Below, piece by piece: positions 1-7,534 of a stretch of DNA of 64,000 nucleotides. This DNA is from JAEUMG01 sp046349315. GTDB lineage: Bacteria; Pseudomonadota; Alphaproteobacteria; Rhizobiales; Aestuariivirgaceae. The first letter of the stretch is position 1. Every line of letters begins with the position of its first letter. The position numbers were made by a program, and so were the translations under genes. The stretch is from NCBI GenBank assembly GCA_046349315.1, contig JAXMCQ010000009.1:62001-126000 (forward strand), read 5' to 3'. The notes under the pieces were generated by a model, which did not search any database, was not told the DNA's origin, and worked only from the letters and a program-made list of their open reading frames with translations.

Positions 1-730
1 CCTCGTTGTCGACATCAAGCGCATCAAGCCGATGAGCGAGGTCAAGAAATCGGCGTCGGGTTTTGAGATCGGCGCGGCGGTACCGTGCTGCAAGCTCGGC
101 GAGAACGCCGCCTTGAAGAAGGCTTGGCCGGGTGTGGTCGAAGCTGCCAATCTCATTGGTTCGAAGCAGGTTCAGGGCCGCTGCACCATCGTCGGCAATC
201 TTTGCAATGCTTCCCCCGCCGCCGACAGCGTCCCTGCCATGGTTGCGGCCGGTGCGAAGGCGGTGATCGAAGGTCCGAAGAAGAAGCGCACCATTCCGGT
301 CGAGCAAGTACCGGTGGGGCCGGGTCGCACCTCGCTTGCCAAGGGCGAGATCATCACCGGCATCCAGCTTCCCAAGCGCCCGCCGCGCAGTGCTGATGCC
401 TATCTGCGCTTCATTCCGCGCACCGAGATGGACATCGCGGTCGTGAGCGCCGGCGTCAATCTCAGCCTCGACGGCAAGGGCGTCGTTACAGCGGCCCGCG
501 TTTCGCTCGGTGCCGTGGCCCCGACCGTGCTGCTCGTCGATGCCGCCGCCAAGGCGATCATCGGCAGCAAGCTTGACGACAAGGCGCTCGGCAATCTTGC
601 TGCCGCCTGCTCGGCCGCCTGCCGGCCGATCGATGACAAGCGCGGCACCATCGAATTCAGACAGAAGGTTGCCGGCGTGCTCGCCCGCCGCGCTGCCAAA
701 ATCGCGTATCAGCGCGCAGGAGGTAAGTAA
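1..730 (+). CDS. Molybdenum hydroxylase FAD-binding subunit (CoxM/HcrB-like), 5'-truncated
   Basis: Carries electrons from the 2Fe-2S subunit through FAD in a three-subunit xanthine dehydrogenase/CO dehydrogenase-type molybdenum hydroxylase. The reading frame is open to the left edge (LVVDIKRIKP precedes the first ATG at 32), so about 40-60 N-terminal residues, including the first FAD-binding loop, lie outside the window. The family signature GNLCNASPAADSVPA is intact, as is a VGPGRTSLAKGEIITGI stretch; the CoxM C-terminal domain follows. The stop overlaps the start of the next gene (TAATG), implying translational coupling. The order FAD-FeS-Mo matches coxMSL-type operons. The family assignment is firm; the substrate is unknown. 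Confidence 0.93.
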   Translation, partial: LVVDIKRIKPMSEVKKSASGFEIGAAVPCCKLGENAALKKAWPGVVEAANLIGSKQVQGRCTIVGNLCNASPAADSVPAMVAAGAKAVIEGPKKKRTIPVEQVPVGPGRTSLAKGEIITGIQLPKRPPRSADAYLRFIPRTEMDIAVVSAGVNLSLDGKGVVTAARVSLGAVAPTVLLVDAAAKAIIGSKLDDKALGNLAAACSAACRPIDDKRGTIEFRQKVAGVLARRAAKIAYQRAGGK

Positions 731-1206
731 TGTCGGGCGTCCATGTAACAACAACGATCAATGGCGATCAGGTTGACTTCGTCTGCCCGGCCGATGAGAC
801 ATTGCTCGACTCCTTGCGCAATCGCTTGGGGCTTACCGGCGCGAAGGAAGGCTGCGGCACCGGCGACTGCGGTGCCTGCAGTGTTATCCTCGATGGCCGG
901 CTCGTCTGCTCTTGCCTCGTCCTCGGCGCCGAGGTGCAGGGCCGCAAGATCGAAACGATCGAAGGCATGGCGGATGGCGACAAGCTGCATCCCTTGCAGC
1001 GCCTGTTCATCTCCAATGCCGCGCTTCAATGCGGCATCTGCACGCCCGGCTTCCTCATCGCCGCCAAGAACCTGCTCGAAATGAACCCCGATCCGACCGA
1101 GGAGGAAATCCGCTTCGGTCTCGCCGGCAATCTCTGTCGCTGCACCGGATATGATAAGATCGTCCGTGCCGTGCAGGCTGCCGCCAAGGAAATGAGAGGA
1201 GCCTGA
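730..1206 (+). CDS. Molybdenum hydroxylase 2Fe-2S subunit (CoxS-like)
   Basis: Small iron-sulfur subunit of 158 residues, the usual size, passing electrons between the Mo site and FAD. The plant-ferredoxin-type cluster ligands are visible in EGCGTGDCGACSVILDG and the Cys that follows. The C-terminal four-helix domain carries the second cluster in CGICTPGF and CRCTGY. The ATG overlaps the upstream stop by one base, and a GGAGG stretch just ahead acts as ribosome-binding site. The Mo subunit starts 4 bp downstream. All eight cluster cysteines appear present, so this should be a functional partner and not a relic. Confidence 0.95.
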   Translation: MSGVHVTTTINGDQVDFVCPADETLLDSLRNRLGLTGAKEGCGTGDCGACSVILDGRLVCSCLVLGAEVQGRKIETIEGMADGDKLHPLQRLFISNAALQCGICTPGFLIAAKNLLEMNPDPTEEEIRFGLAGNLCRCTGYDKIVRAVQAAAKEMRGA

Positions 1207-1210
1207 TCAC

Positions 1211-3472
1211 ATGCCGCTCGATACCAGCTATACCGGCCAGAAATTCAAGCTCGTCGGAACGCGTCCTCTGCGCCCCGACGGCGTCGACAAGGTTACGGGC
1301 CGCGCCAAATATGGTGCTGACGCCTTCGCGCCGGGCCAACTCGTCGGCCGCGTCCTGCGCTCGCCGCATGCCCATGCCAAGATCAAGAAGATCGACACCT
1401 CGAAGGCCGAGAAACTGCCGGGTGTCAAAGCCGTCATCACCAGTGCCGATCTGCCCGATCACACGAATGGCGATCGTGGCATGTTCGACATTCTCGAAAA
1501 CTGCATGGCGCGCGACAAGGTCTTCTATGACGGCCACGCGGTTGCCGCCGTCGCCGCAGTCGATGCCGACACCGCCAGAAAGGCCTTGAAGCTCATCAAG
1601 GTCGACTACGAAATTCTGCCGCATGTAACCGACGTCGATGAGGCGATCAAACCGTCGGCGCCGATACTCCACAATGACATCTTCACCGAAGGCGTCGAGC
1701 CCAAGCCGAAGAAGCCGTCCAACATCGCCAAGCGCACCGAATTCGGTCATGGCGATGTCGCTCAGGGCTTCAAGGAGGCTGACGTTGTCATCGAGAAGAC
1801 TTTCAAGACCGAGCAGACGCACCAGGGCTATATCGAGCCGCATGCCTGTCTCGCCAATGTCGGTCCCGACGGTCAGGGTGAAATGTGGGTCACCACCCAG
1901 GGCCATTTCGTCTACCGCAATCAATGTGCGCAACTGCTTGGCATGGACATTTCCAAATTGCGCGTGACGGCGTCGGAAATCGGCGGCGGCTTCGGCGGCA
2001 AGACTCATATCTGGGCCGAACCTGTGGCGCTCGCTCTGTCGCGTAAAGCCAATCGTCCGGTGAAGCTCGTCATGACCCGCGATGAAGTCTTCCGCGCCTC
2101 CGGCCCGACCAGCTCGACATCGATCGATGTCAAGATCGGAGCCAAGAAGGACGGCACCATCACCGCGGCCCAGGCGACATTGCGCTATGCCAGCGGCCCC
2201 TTCTACGGCATGTGGGCCGAACTCGGCGCCATGACATCCTTTGCCTGCTATGATCTTAAGAACGTTAAGTCAGTAGGCTTCGAAGTCCTGGTCAATCGCC
2301 CGAAGGTCGCGGCCTATCGCGCCCCTTCAGCACCCATGGCGGCCTTCGCGGTCGAAAGTGTGATCGACGAGATTGCCAAGAAGATCGGTGTCGATCCTGT
2401 CGAAATGCGGATCAAGAACGCCGCCAAGGAAGGCACCAAGTCTTCCTATGGCCCGGTCTATGGTCCGATCGGCATCGGTCCGACGCTGGCTGCGGCGAAG
2501 AACCATCCGCATATGAAAGCCCCGCTCAAGAAGAACCAGGGGCGCGGCATGGCCTGCGGTTTCTGGTTCAACTTCGGTGGCCAGACCTGTACCTCGATCA
2601 ATATCAATCCCGACGGCACAGCCGTCGTTGCGGTCGGCACGATCGATGTCGGCGGTTCGCGCGCTTCGATGTCGCTCATGGCGGCCGAAGAGCTCGGCAT
2701 TCCTTACGAGAATGTCCGCTGCGTCGTGGCCGACACGAGTTCGCTCGGTCACAACGACATGAGCGACGGCAGCCGTGTTACCTTCTCCTCCGGCATGGCG
2801 ACGGTGGTTGCCGCGCGCAATGCCATCAAGGTGCTATGCGCGCGTGCCGCCAAAATGTGGGACATCCCCGAGGATGCGGTGATCTGGGAAGATGGCTGTG
2901 CGAAGCCCGCCGGCGCCAATGCCGGGACTTTCCCACCATTGACTCTCAAGGAGATCGCCGCAGCCGCCGGCAATACCGGCGGTCCCATCGCCGGCCATAA
3001 TGAATTCGTGGCTGACGGTGCGGGCGTTTCCTTCGCAACGCACATTTGCGATGTCGAGGTTGATCCGGAAACCGGCGCAACCAAGATCCTGCGCTACACG
3101 GTGATCCAGGACGCCGGCAAGGCGATCCATCCCTCCTATGTCGAAGGTCAGTATCAGGGCGGTGCCGCGCAAGGCATCGGCTGGGCGCTCAACGAGGAGT
3201 ATATTTACGGCAAGGACGGCCGCCTCCAGAATCCGGGCTTCCTCGATTATCGCATCCCGGTCTGCTCCGACCTTCCCTTCATCGATACGGTGATCCTCGA
3301 GATTCCCAACCCGAACCACCCCTATGGTGTGAGGGGCGTCGGTGAAACCTCGATCGTGCCGCCCTTGGCGGCGATCGCCAATGCGGTGTCTAATGCAGCG
3401 GGCGTGCGCATGACGCATATCCCGATGTCGCCGCCCCGCATCCTCAAGGCGATCGAAGGAGGCCCGGCCTAA
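1211..3472 (+). CDS. Molybdenum hydroxylase large, molybdopterin-binding subunit
   Basis: Catalytic subunit of 753 residues with an N-terminal a/b-hammerhead domain (about 20-135) and two molybdenum-cofactor-binding domains. It hydroxylates a carbon centre using water, with electrons leaving via the small and medium subunits. Visible motifs are GGGFGGKTH in the first cofactor domain, AYRAPSAPMAAF in the active-site loop, and the C-terminal GVRGVGETS carrying the conserved catalytic Glu. The loop is neither the AYRCSFR of form I CO dehydrogenase nor AYRGAGR of form II, so CO oxidation is unlikely. Possible substrates are an aldehyde, purine or N-heteroaromatic. A MoaD-like gene follows 2 bp later. 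Confidence 0.93.
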   Translation: MPLDTSYTGQKFKLVGTRPLRPDGVDKVTGRAKYGADAFAPGQLVGRVLRSPHAHAKIKKIDTSKAEKLPGVKAVITSADLPDHTNGDRGMFDILENCMARDKVFYDGHAVAAVAAVDADTARKALKLIKVDYEILPHVTDVDEAIKPSAPILHNDIFTEGVEPKPKKPSNIAKRTEFGHGDVAQGFKEADVVIEKTFKTEQTHQGYIEPHACLANVGPDGQGEMWVTTQGHFVYRNQCAQLLGMDISKLRVTASEIGGGFGGKTHIWAEPVALALSRKANRPVKLVMTRDEVFRASGPTSSTSIDVKIGAKKDGTITAAQATLRYASGPFYGMWAELGAMTSFACYDLKNVKSVGFEVLVNRPKVAAYRAPSAPMAAFAVESVIDEIAKKIGVDPVEMRIKNAAKEGTKSSYGPVYGPIGIGPTLAAAKNHPHMKAPLKKNQGRGMACGFWFNFGGQTCTSININPDGTAVVAVGTIDVGGSRASMSLMAAEELGIPYENVRCVVADTSSLGHNDMSDGSRVTFSSGMATVVAARNAIKVLCARAAKMWDIPEDAVIWEDGCAKPAGANAGTFPPLTLKEIAAAAGNTGGPIAGHNEFVADGAGVSFATHICDVEVDPETGATKILRYTVIQDAGKAIHPSYVEGQYQGGAAQGIGWALNEEYIYGKDGRLQNPGFLDYRIPVCSDLPFIDTVILEIPNPNHPYGVRGVGETSIVPPLAAIANAVSNAAGVRMTHIPMSPPRILKAIEGGPA

Positions 3473-3474
3473 GC

Positions 3475-3720
3475 ATGGTGCATGTCGTCCTCTGGGGGGC
3501 GCTCAAGTCGGCCTCCGGAGGCAAGGACGCTGTTGACGTCGAGGCGCGCGATATCAGGGAATTGTTCCGCAAGCTCGAAGCCGAGTACCCCGGAATGAAG
3601 CCCCATATCGAGCGCGGTATCGCCGTCTCGATCAATGGCACCATCTATCGCGATACGTGGTCACAGACCATTCCTCCGGACACGGAGATCTATCTCTTGC
3701 CGCGCATTGCCGGCGGCTGA
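3475..3720 (+). CDS. MoaD/ThiS-like beta-grasp sulfur carrier
   Basis: Protein of 81 residues with the ubiquitin-like beta-grasp pattern of MoaD/ThiS and the diagnostic C-terminal Gly-Gly (ends PRIAGG). In MoaD this tail is adenylated and converted to thiocarboxylate to supply the dithiolene sulfurs of molybdopterin. It starts 2 bp after the Mo subunit and is surely cotranscribed. Housekeeping moaD normally lies with moaE or other cofactor genes; none is seen here, so this may be a dedicated copy, or a sulfur carrier for maturing this one enzyme. Fold and tail are clear; the exact role is inference. Confidence 0.85.
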   Translation: MVHVVLWGALKSASGGKDAVDVEARDIRELFRKLEAEYPGMKPHIERGIAVSINGTIYRDTWSQTIPPDTEIYLLPRIAGG

Positions 3721-3794
3721 AGAGCCGGCGATGACACGGGCCGGCCTGACCGGCTACACACCAGGACGGCGCCCCAGGTGGAGATCTAGACCAT

Positions 3795-5099
3795 ATGCAT
3801 ATTGCTATTGTCGGTACCGGCTATGTCGGCCTCGTATCGGGGGCGTGCTTTGCCGATTTCGGCCATATCGTCACTTGCGTCGACAAGGACCAGAAGAAGA
3901 TCGACGCGCTTCACGCCAATCAGATTCCGATCTTCGAGCCGGGCCTCGAGCCGATCGTCTCCAGCAACCAGAAGCAGGGCCGCCTCAAATTCACGACCGA
4001 TCTCGCCACTGCGGTGCGCGAGGCCGATGCCGTCTTCATCGCTGTCGGCACGCCGTCGCGGCGGGGCGATGGCCATGCCGATCTGTCCTACGTCCAGAAT
4101 GCGGCGCGCGAGATCGCCGCGGCCATGAATGGCTTCACCGTGGTGATCACCAAGTCGACGGTTCCGGTCGGCACCGGCGATGCAGTTGAAGCGACCATTC
4201 GCGCCGCCAGGCCCGATGCCGATTTCGAAGTCGTCTCCAATCCGGAATTCCTGCGCGAAGGTGCGGCGATCGACGATTTCAAGCATCCCGATCGCATCGT
4301 CGTCGGCACCGACAGCCAGCGTGCGCGTGCCGTGTTGAGCGAGATCTATCGCCCGCTTTATCTGAACCAAGCGCCCTTGCTCTTCACCAGTCGCCGTACT
4401 TCCGAACTCATCAAATATGCGGCGAATGCGTTTCTGGCGACCAAGATCACCTTCATCAATGAGATCGCCGATCTTTGCGAGAAGGTTGGCGCCAATGTCC
4501 AGGAAGTCGCGCACGGCATCGGTCTCGACAAGCGCATCGGGTCCAAATTTCTCCATGCCGGCCCCGGCTACGGCGGCTCCTGCTTTCCGAAAGATACTTT
4601 GGCCCTTGCCCGCACCGCGCAGGAGGCGGGTGCGGCCTTGCGCATTATCGAGACCGTCATTTCCGTCAATGATGCGAGAAAGCTCGGCATGGCGCGCAAG
4701 GTCTCGCAGGTGTTCGACGGTAAGGTGCACGGCAAGACGATCGCCGTCCTGGGCCTCACCTTCAAGCCTAACACCGATGACATTCGCGAGGCGCCGGCGC
4801 TTTCGATCATCGCCGCGCTCCAGGATCGCGGCGCCATTGTTCGCGCTTATGATCCGCAGGGCATGCATGAAGCGGAGAAGATCCTCGACCAGGTGACCTA
4901 TTGCGCGGATGCCTATGACTGCGCCAAGGGTGCCGACGCGCTGTTGATCGTCACCGAATGGGAGCAGTTCCGCGCCCTCGACCTGGCGCAGCTCAAGGAC
5001 GTGATGAAGTCGCCGGTCATCATCGATCTGCGCAACATCTATCGCCATGACGAAGTCGCCCATGCCGGCTTTACCTATCACAGCATTGGCCGCCCTTAG
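3795..5099 (+). CDS. ugd: UDP-glucose 6-dehydrogenase
   Basis: Oxidises UDP-glucose to UDP-glucuronate with two NAD+, for exopolysaccharide or other envelope glycans. The 434-residue length is standard. The N-terminal Rossmann motif is GTGYVGLVSGACFADFGH (residues 7-24). The central catalytic Cys is C263 in GPGYGGSCFPKDT, and the C-terminal UDP-binding domain carries LTFKPNTDDIREAP. GGTGGAG precedes the chosen ATG. It stands 74 bp after the molybdenum hydroxylase operon on the same strand, with no other polysaccharide gene beside it. Alphaproteobacterial names include rkpK. Identification is secure. Confidence 0.97.
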   Translation: MHIAIVGTGYVGLVSGACFADFGHIVTCVDKDQKKIDALHANQIPIFEPGLEPIVSSNQKQGRLKFTTDLATAVREADAVFIAVGTPSRRGDGHADLSYVQNAAREIAAAMNGFTVVITKSTVPVGTGDAVEATIRAARPDADFEVVSNPEFLREGAAIDDFKHPDRIVVGTDSQRARAVLSEIYRPLYLNQAPLLFTSRRTSELIKYAANAFLATKITFINEIADLCEKVGANVQEVAHGIGLDKRIGSKFLHAGPGYGGSCFPKDTLALARTAQEAGAALRIIETVISVNDARKLGMARKVSQVFDGKVHGKTIAVLGLTFKPNTDDIREAPALSIIAALQDRGAIVRAYDPQGMHEAEKILDQVTYCADAYDCAKGADALLIVTEWEQFRALDLAQLKDVMKSPVIIDLRNIYRHDEVAHAGFTYHSIGRP

Positions 5100-5277
5100 T
5101 CCCTCAGCCGGCGGAAAGTGATCCGTACACTGACCGTCAAGCCAGCGAAAGCTGGCGTCCCCTGACGCGGTGCCGCTGGTGGGGATGATTCAAGGGACCG
5201 CAGCTTTCGCCGAGGTAACGGTAAGGGTGGGGAAGTTGCCTCTGTACAGAGTTCCTATTTTGTTCTAATATCCCCGG
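5100..5277. repeat. REP-like relic in the ugd-imuA intergenic region
   Basis: This 178-bp gap holds a small dyad at about 5142-5156 (GCCAGCGAAAGCTGGC), with a partly complementary GCAGCTTTCGC near 5200. It resembles the extragenic palindromes common in alphaproteobacteria. The right end carries the LexA box and promoter of the imuA operon. No ORF is credible. Confidence 0.5.
5251..5265 (+). promoter_or_regulatory. LexA (SOS) box upstream of imuA
   Basis: GTTC-CTATTTT-GTTC exactly matches the alphaproteobacterial LexA operator GTTC-N7-GTTC. It ends 12 bp before the imuA ATG, on the operon known in related bacteria to be DNA-damage inducible through LexA. A TGTACA-like -35 (5243-5248) and TAATAT -10 (5266-5271), 17 bp apart, would bracket the box, so bound LexA would block RNA polymerase. 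Confidence 0.9.
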
Positions 5278-6045
5278 ATGCCCACCTCGGCCCCCCATCG
5301 CGCCGCGATCGACGATCTGCGCCGTCTTTTGCCGCTTCTCGAAGGCGATCCCGCCGCGCGCGCCAATTTGCCGTTCGGCATTCCGGCGATTGACGCTCAT
5401 TTGCCGCAAGGCGGCCTGCCTTTAGGCGCCCTGCACGAAGTCCGCGCGGCCGATTTCCCCGCCCTTCCCGCTGCCTTCGGCTTCAGCCTCGCCCTGCTCG
5501 GGCGGGTCCACCGTCGCAAGCCATTGATCCTGATCGCTGGGCAGAGCCTCGCCGAGCATGGCCACGTCTATTATCACGGGCTCCCCGCGCTCGGGCTCGA
5601 TCCCGAGCGCCTGATCTGGGTGGCGCCGCGCGATCGCCTGCAATCGCTCTGGGCGATGGAAACGGCCTTGCGCTCCGGCGTCCCCGCTGCCGTCATCGCC
5701 ATGATCACGGAAGAATTGCACTTGCACGATAGCCAGCGCCTGCAGCTTGCCGCCAAGACCGCCGGCATTCCGCTTGTGCTGGTGAGCGCTCGCAAAGCGC
5801 CGCGCAGCAATGTCGCGGTGACGCGCTGGGCGATCGATGTGGCCCCCGCCCGGCGCGATCGCTTCGGTCTCATCGCTGAGCCGCGCTGGCGCGTGAAGCT
5901 CGAACGTTGCCGCAATGGCCGGCCCGGCGAATGGTTGGTGGAGTGGAATCATGTCGCGTATCGTTTCCGTCTGGCTGCCGCGCTGGCCGATCCTGCGCTT
6001 CCTGAAAGCGCAAGAGACGCTGCCAGCTGGCGTCTCACCGGTTGA
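5278..6045 (+). CDS. imuA: ImuA, RecA-like translesion synthesis accessory protein
   Basis: First gene of the imuA-imuB-dnaE2 mutasome cassette. ImuA is a RecA/SulA-related protein that helps the DnaE2 polymerase act in damage-induced mutagenesis. At 255 residues it has the family pattern FGIPAIDAHLPQGGLPLGALHE near residue 40. No good Shine-Dalgarno precedes the ATG, and the inferred -10 box (5266-5271) ends 6 bp before it, so the mRNA may be leaderless. The 3' end overlaps imuB by 95 bp. Regulation by LexA is indicated by the GTTC-N7-GTTC box. The assignment rests on sequence pattern and on the invariant gene order. Confidence 0.93.
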   Translation: MPTSAPHRAAIDDLRRLLPLLEGDPAARANLPFGIPAIDAHLPQGGLPLGALHEVRAADFPALPAAFGFSLALLGRVHRRKPLILIAGQSLAEHGHVYYHGLPALGLDPERLIWVAPRDRLQSLWAMETALRSGVPAAVIAMITEELHLHDSQRLQLAAKTAGIPLVLVSARKAPRSNVAVTRWAIDVAPARRDRFGLIAEPRWRVKLERCRNGRPGEWLVEWNHVAYRFRLAAALADPALPESARDAASWRLTG

Positions 6046-7525
6046 TCCCGATCAGCCTTTCGTTCTGAGCGTCGATGCGGCCGGCGGCGCACGCCTCACC
6101 GCCGTCAACGAGATAGCGGAAGCGCTCGATCTCCAGATCGGCGATCGCCTTGCCGATGCCCGCGCCAAGGCCGGCACCTATGTGCAGGTCCGCGAAGCCG
6201 ACCCGGGTGCTGACGCGGAGGCCTTGCGACGTCTCGCATTATGGGGCTTGCGCTACACGCCGCTGTCCTCGCCCTGGCCGGAGGCGATGGGCGGCGACGG
6301 CTTCTTTCTCGATGTCACCGGTGCGAGCCATCTCTTCGGCGGCGAAGCGGCACTACTCAAGGATCTGGCTCGCCGACTGTCTCAATTCGGCCTCACCACG
6401 CGCTGTGCGCTCGCCGACACGCCGGGCGCCGCCTGGGCTCTGTCGCGCTTCCATCACGGCCCGCCCATAATTCTTATGCCGGGCGAGGAGAAGCAGGCGC
6501 TCTCGCCGTTGCCCGTCGAAGCCTTGCGCATCGATGCCGAGACCAGCGCCACCTTGCGCCGCCTCGGCTTCAAGACCGTCGGTACACTGATCGATCGCCC
6601 GCGCGCTCCCTTTGCCGCCCGCTTCGATGCGCAACTGCTGACCCGTCTCGACCAGGCGCTCGGCTTAGCCTCCGAGCCGCTCGTCTTCATCATGCCACCC
6701 GCCCTCTATCACGCGCGCCGGCAATTGCTCGAACCCGTCTCGCATCAGGATGCGATTATCGCCATCATGGCGCGATTGATGCAGGATCTTGTGCCGGCGC
6801 TCACCCGCGACGGCATGGGTGCGCGGCATTTGCGGCTCGATCTATTCCGCGTCGATGGCGCGGTGACAAGCCTCGATCTGGGTCTCGCCCGCCCGAGCCG
6901 CGATCCCGCCCATGTCACGAAGCTTGCCGCCCTCAAGCTCGATCGCCTGGCGAGCGATATCGATTCGGGCTTCGGCTTCGAGACTCTGACGCTCAGCGCA
7001 ACGCAAGTCGAACCCATGACGGCGCGCCAGGAAAGCCTGCTTGATCAGATCGACGATCATGACACGGCCGAGCGCGAAGCCATGCTCATCGACAGTTTTG
7101 TGCATCGCTTAGGGAATGACCGCGCGCGCCGGCTTGTGGCGCGCACCAGCCACATCCCCGAACAGGCAGGCGGCATTGCTCTCGCCGCACAAACTCACAC
7201 GTCCGCACAGCAAAAGCCTCACATCGGCTCAAGACCCTTCCTGCTTCTGCCGAAGCCGGAGGTCGCCGAGGTCCTGGCCCTTCTCCCCGAAGGGCCGCCG
7301 CGGCGTTTCCGCTGGCGCGGTGTCATGCGCAATGTCGCGCAGGCCGACGGGCCGGAGCGCATTGCCGGCGAATGGTGGCGCAATAGGAATGCCGATCCCG
7401 ATCTCGCACGCGATTACTATGTCGTCGAGGACGAGACCGGCCATCGCTTCTGGCTCTATCGCGAAGGCGTGCAGGATCGTGAAACGGATCTGCCGCGCTG
7501 GTTCGTGCATGGCGTCTTTGCCTGA
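5951..7525 (+). CDS. imuB: ImuB, Y-family polymerase-like protein of the DnaE2 mutasome
   Basis: Catalytically inactive Y-family polymerase homologue that links ImuA and DnaE2 to the beta clamp. The start is set at ATG 5951 (MSRIVSVWLPRWP), the normal N-terminus, rather than the in-frame ATG at 5915; GGTGGAG lies 10 bp upstream. The protein is 524 residues. The palm retains the fold-level motifs FLDVTGASHLFGGE, but the acidic triad of true Y-family polymerases is missing: SVDAAGGARL stands where DxD is expected. This is normal for ImuB. The gene lies inside the imuA 3' end and is 9 bp from dnaE2. Confidence 0.93.
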   Translation: MSRIVSVWLPRWPILRFLKAQETLPAGVSPVDPDQPFVLSVDAAGGARLTAVNEIAEALDLQIGDRLADARAKAGTYVQVREADPGADAEALRRLALWGLRYTPLSSPWPEAMGGDGFFLDVTGASHLFGGEAALLKDLARRLSQFGLTTRCALADTPGAAWALSRFHHGPPIILMPGEEKQALSPLPVEALRIDAETSATLRRLGFKTVGTLIDRPRAPFAARFDAQLLTRLDQALGLASEPLVFIMPPALYHARRQLLEPVSHQDAIIAIMARLMQDLVPALTRDGMGARHLRLDLFRVDGAVTSLDLGLARPSRDPAHVTKLAALKLDRLASDIDSGFGFETLTLSATQVEPMTARQESLLDQIDDHDTAEREAMLIDSFVHRLGNDRARRLVARTSHIPEQAGGIALAAQTHTSAQQKPHIGSRPFLLLPKPEVAEVLALLPEGPPRRFRWRGVMRNVAQADGPERIAGEWWRNRNADPDLARDYYVVEDETGHRFWLYREGVQDRETDLPRWFVHGVFA

Positions 7526-7534
7526 GCGCGCATC

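Noticed and set aside
1211..3472. CO dehydrogenase large subunit (coxL)
   Set aside because: The active-site loop is AYRAPSAP, not the AYRCSFR or AYRGAGR patterns of the two CO dehydrogenase forms.
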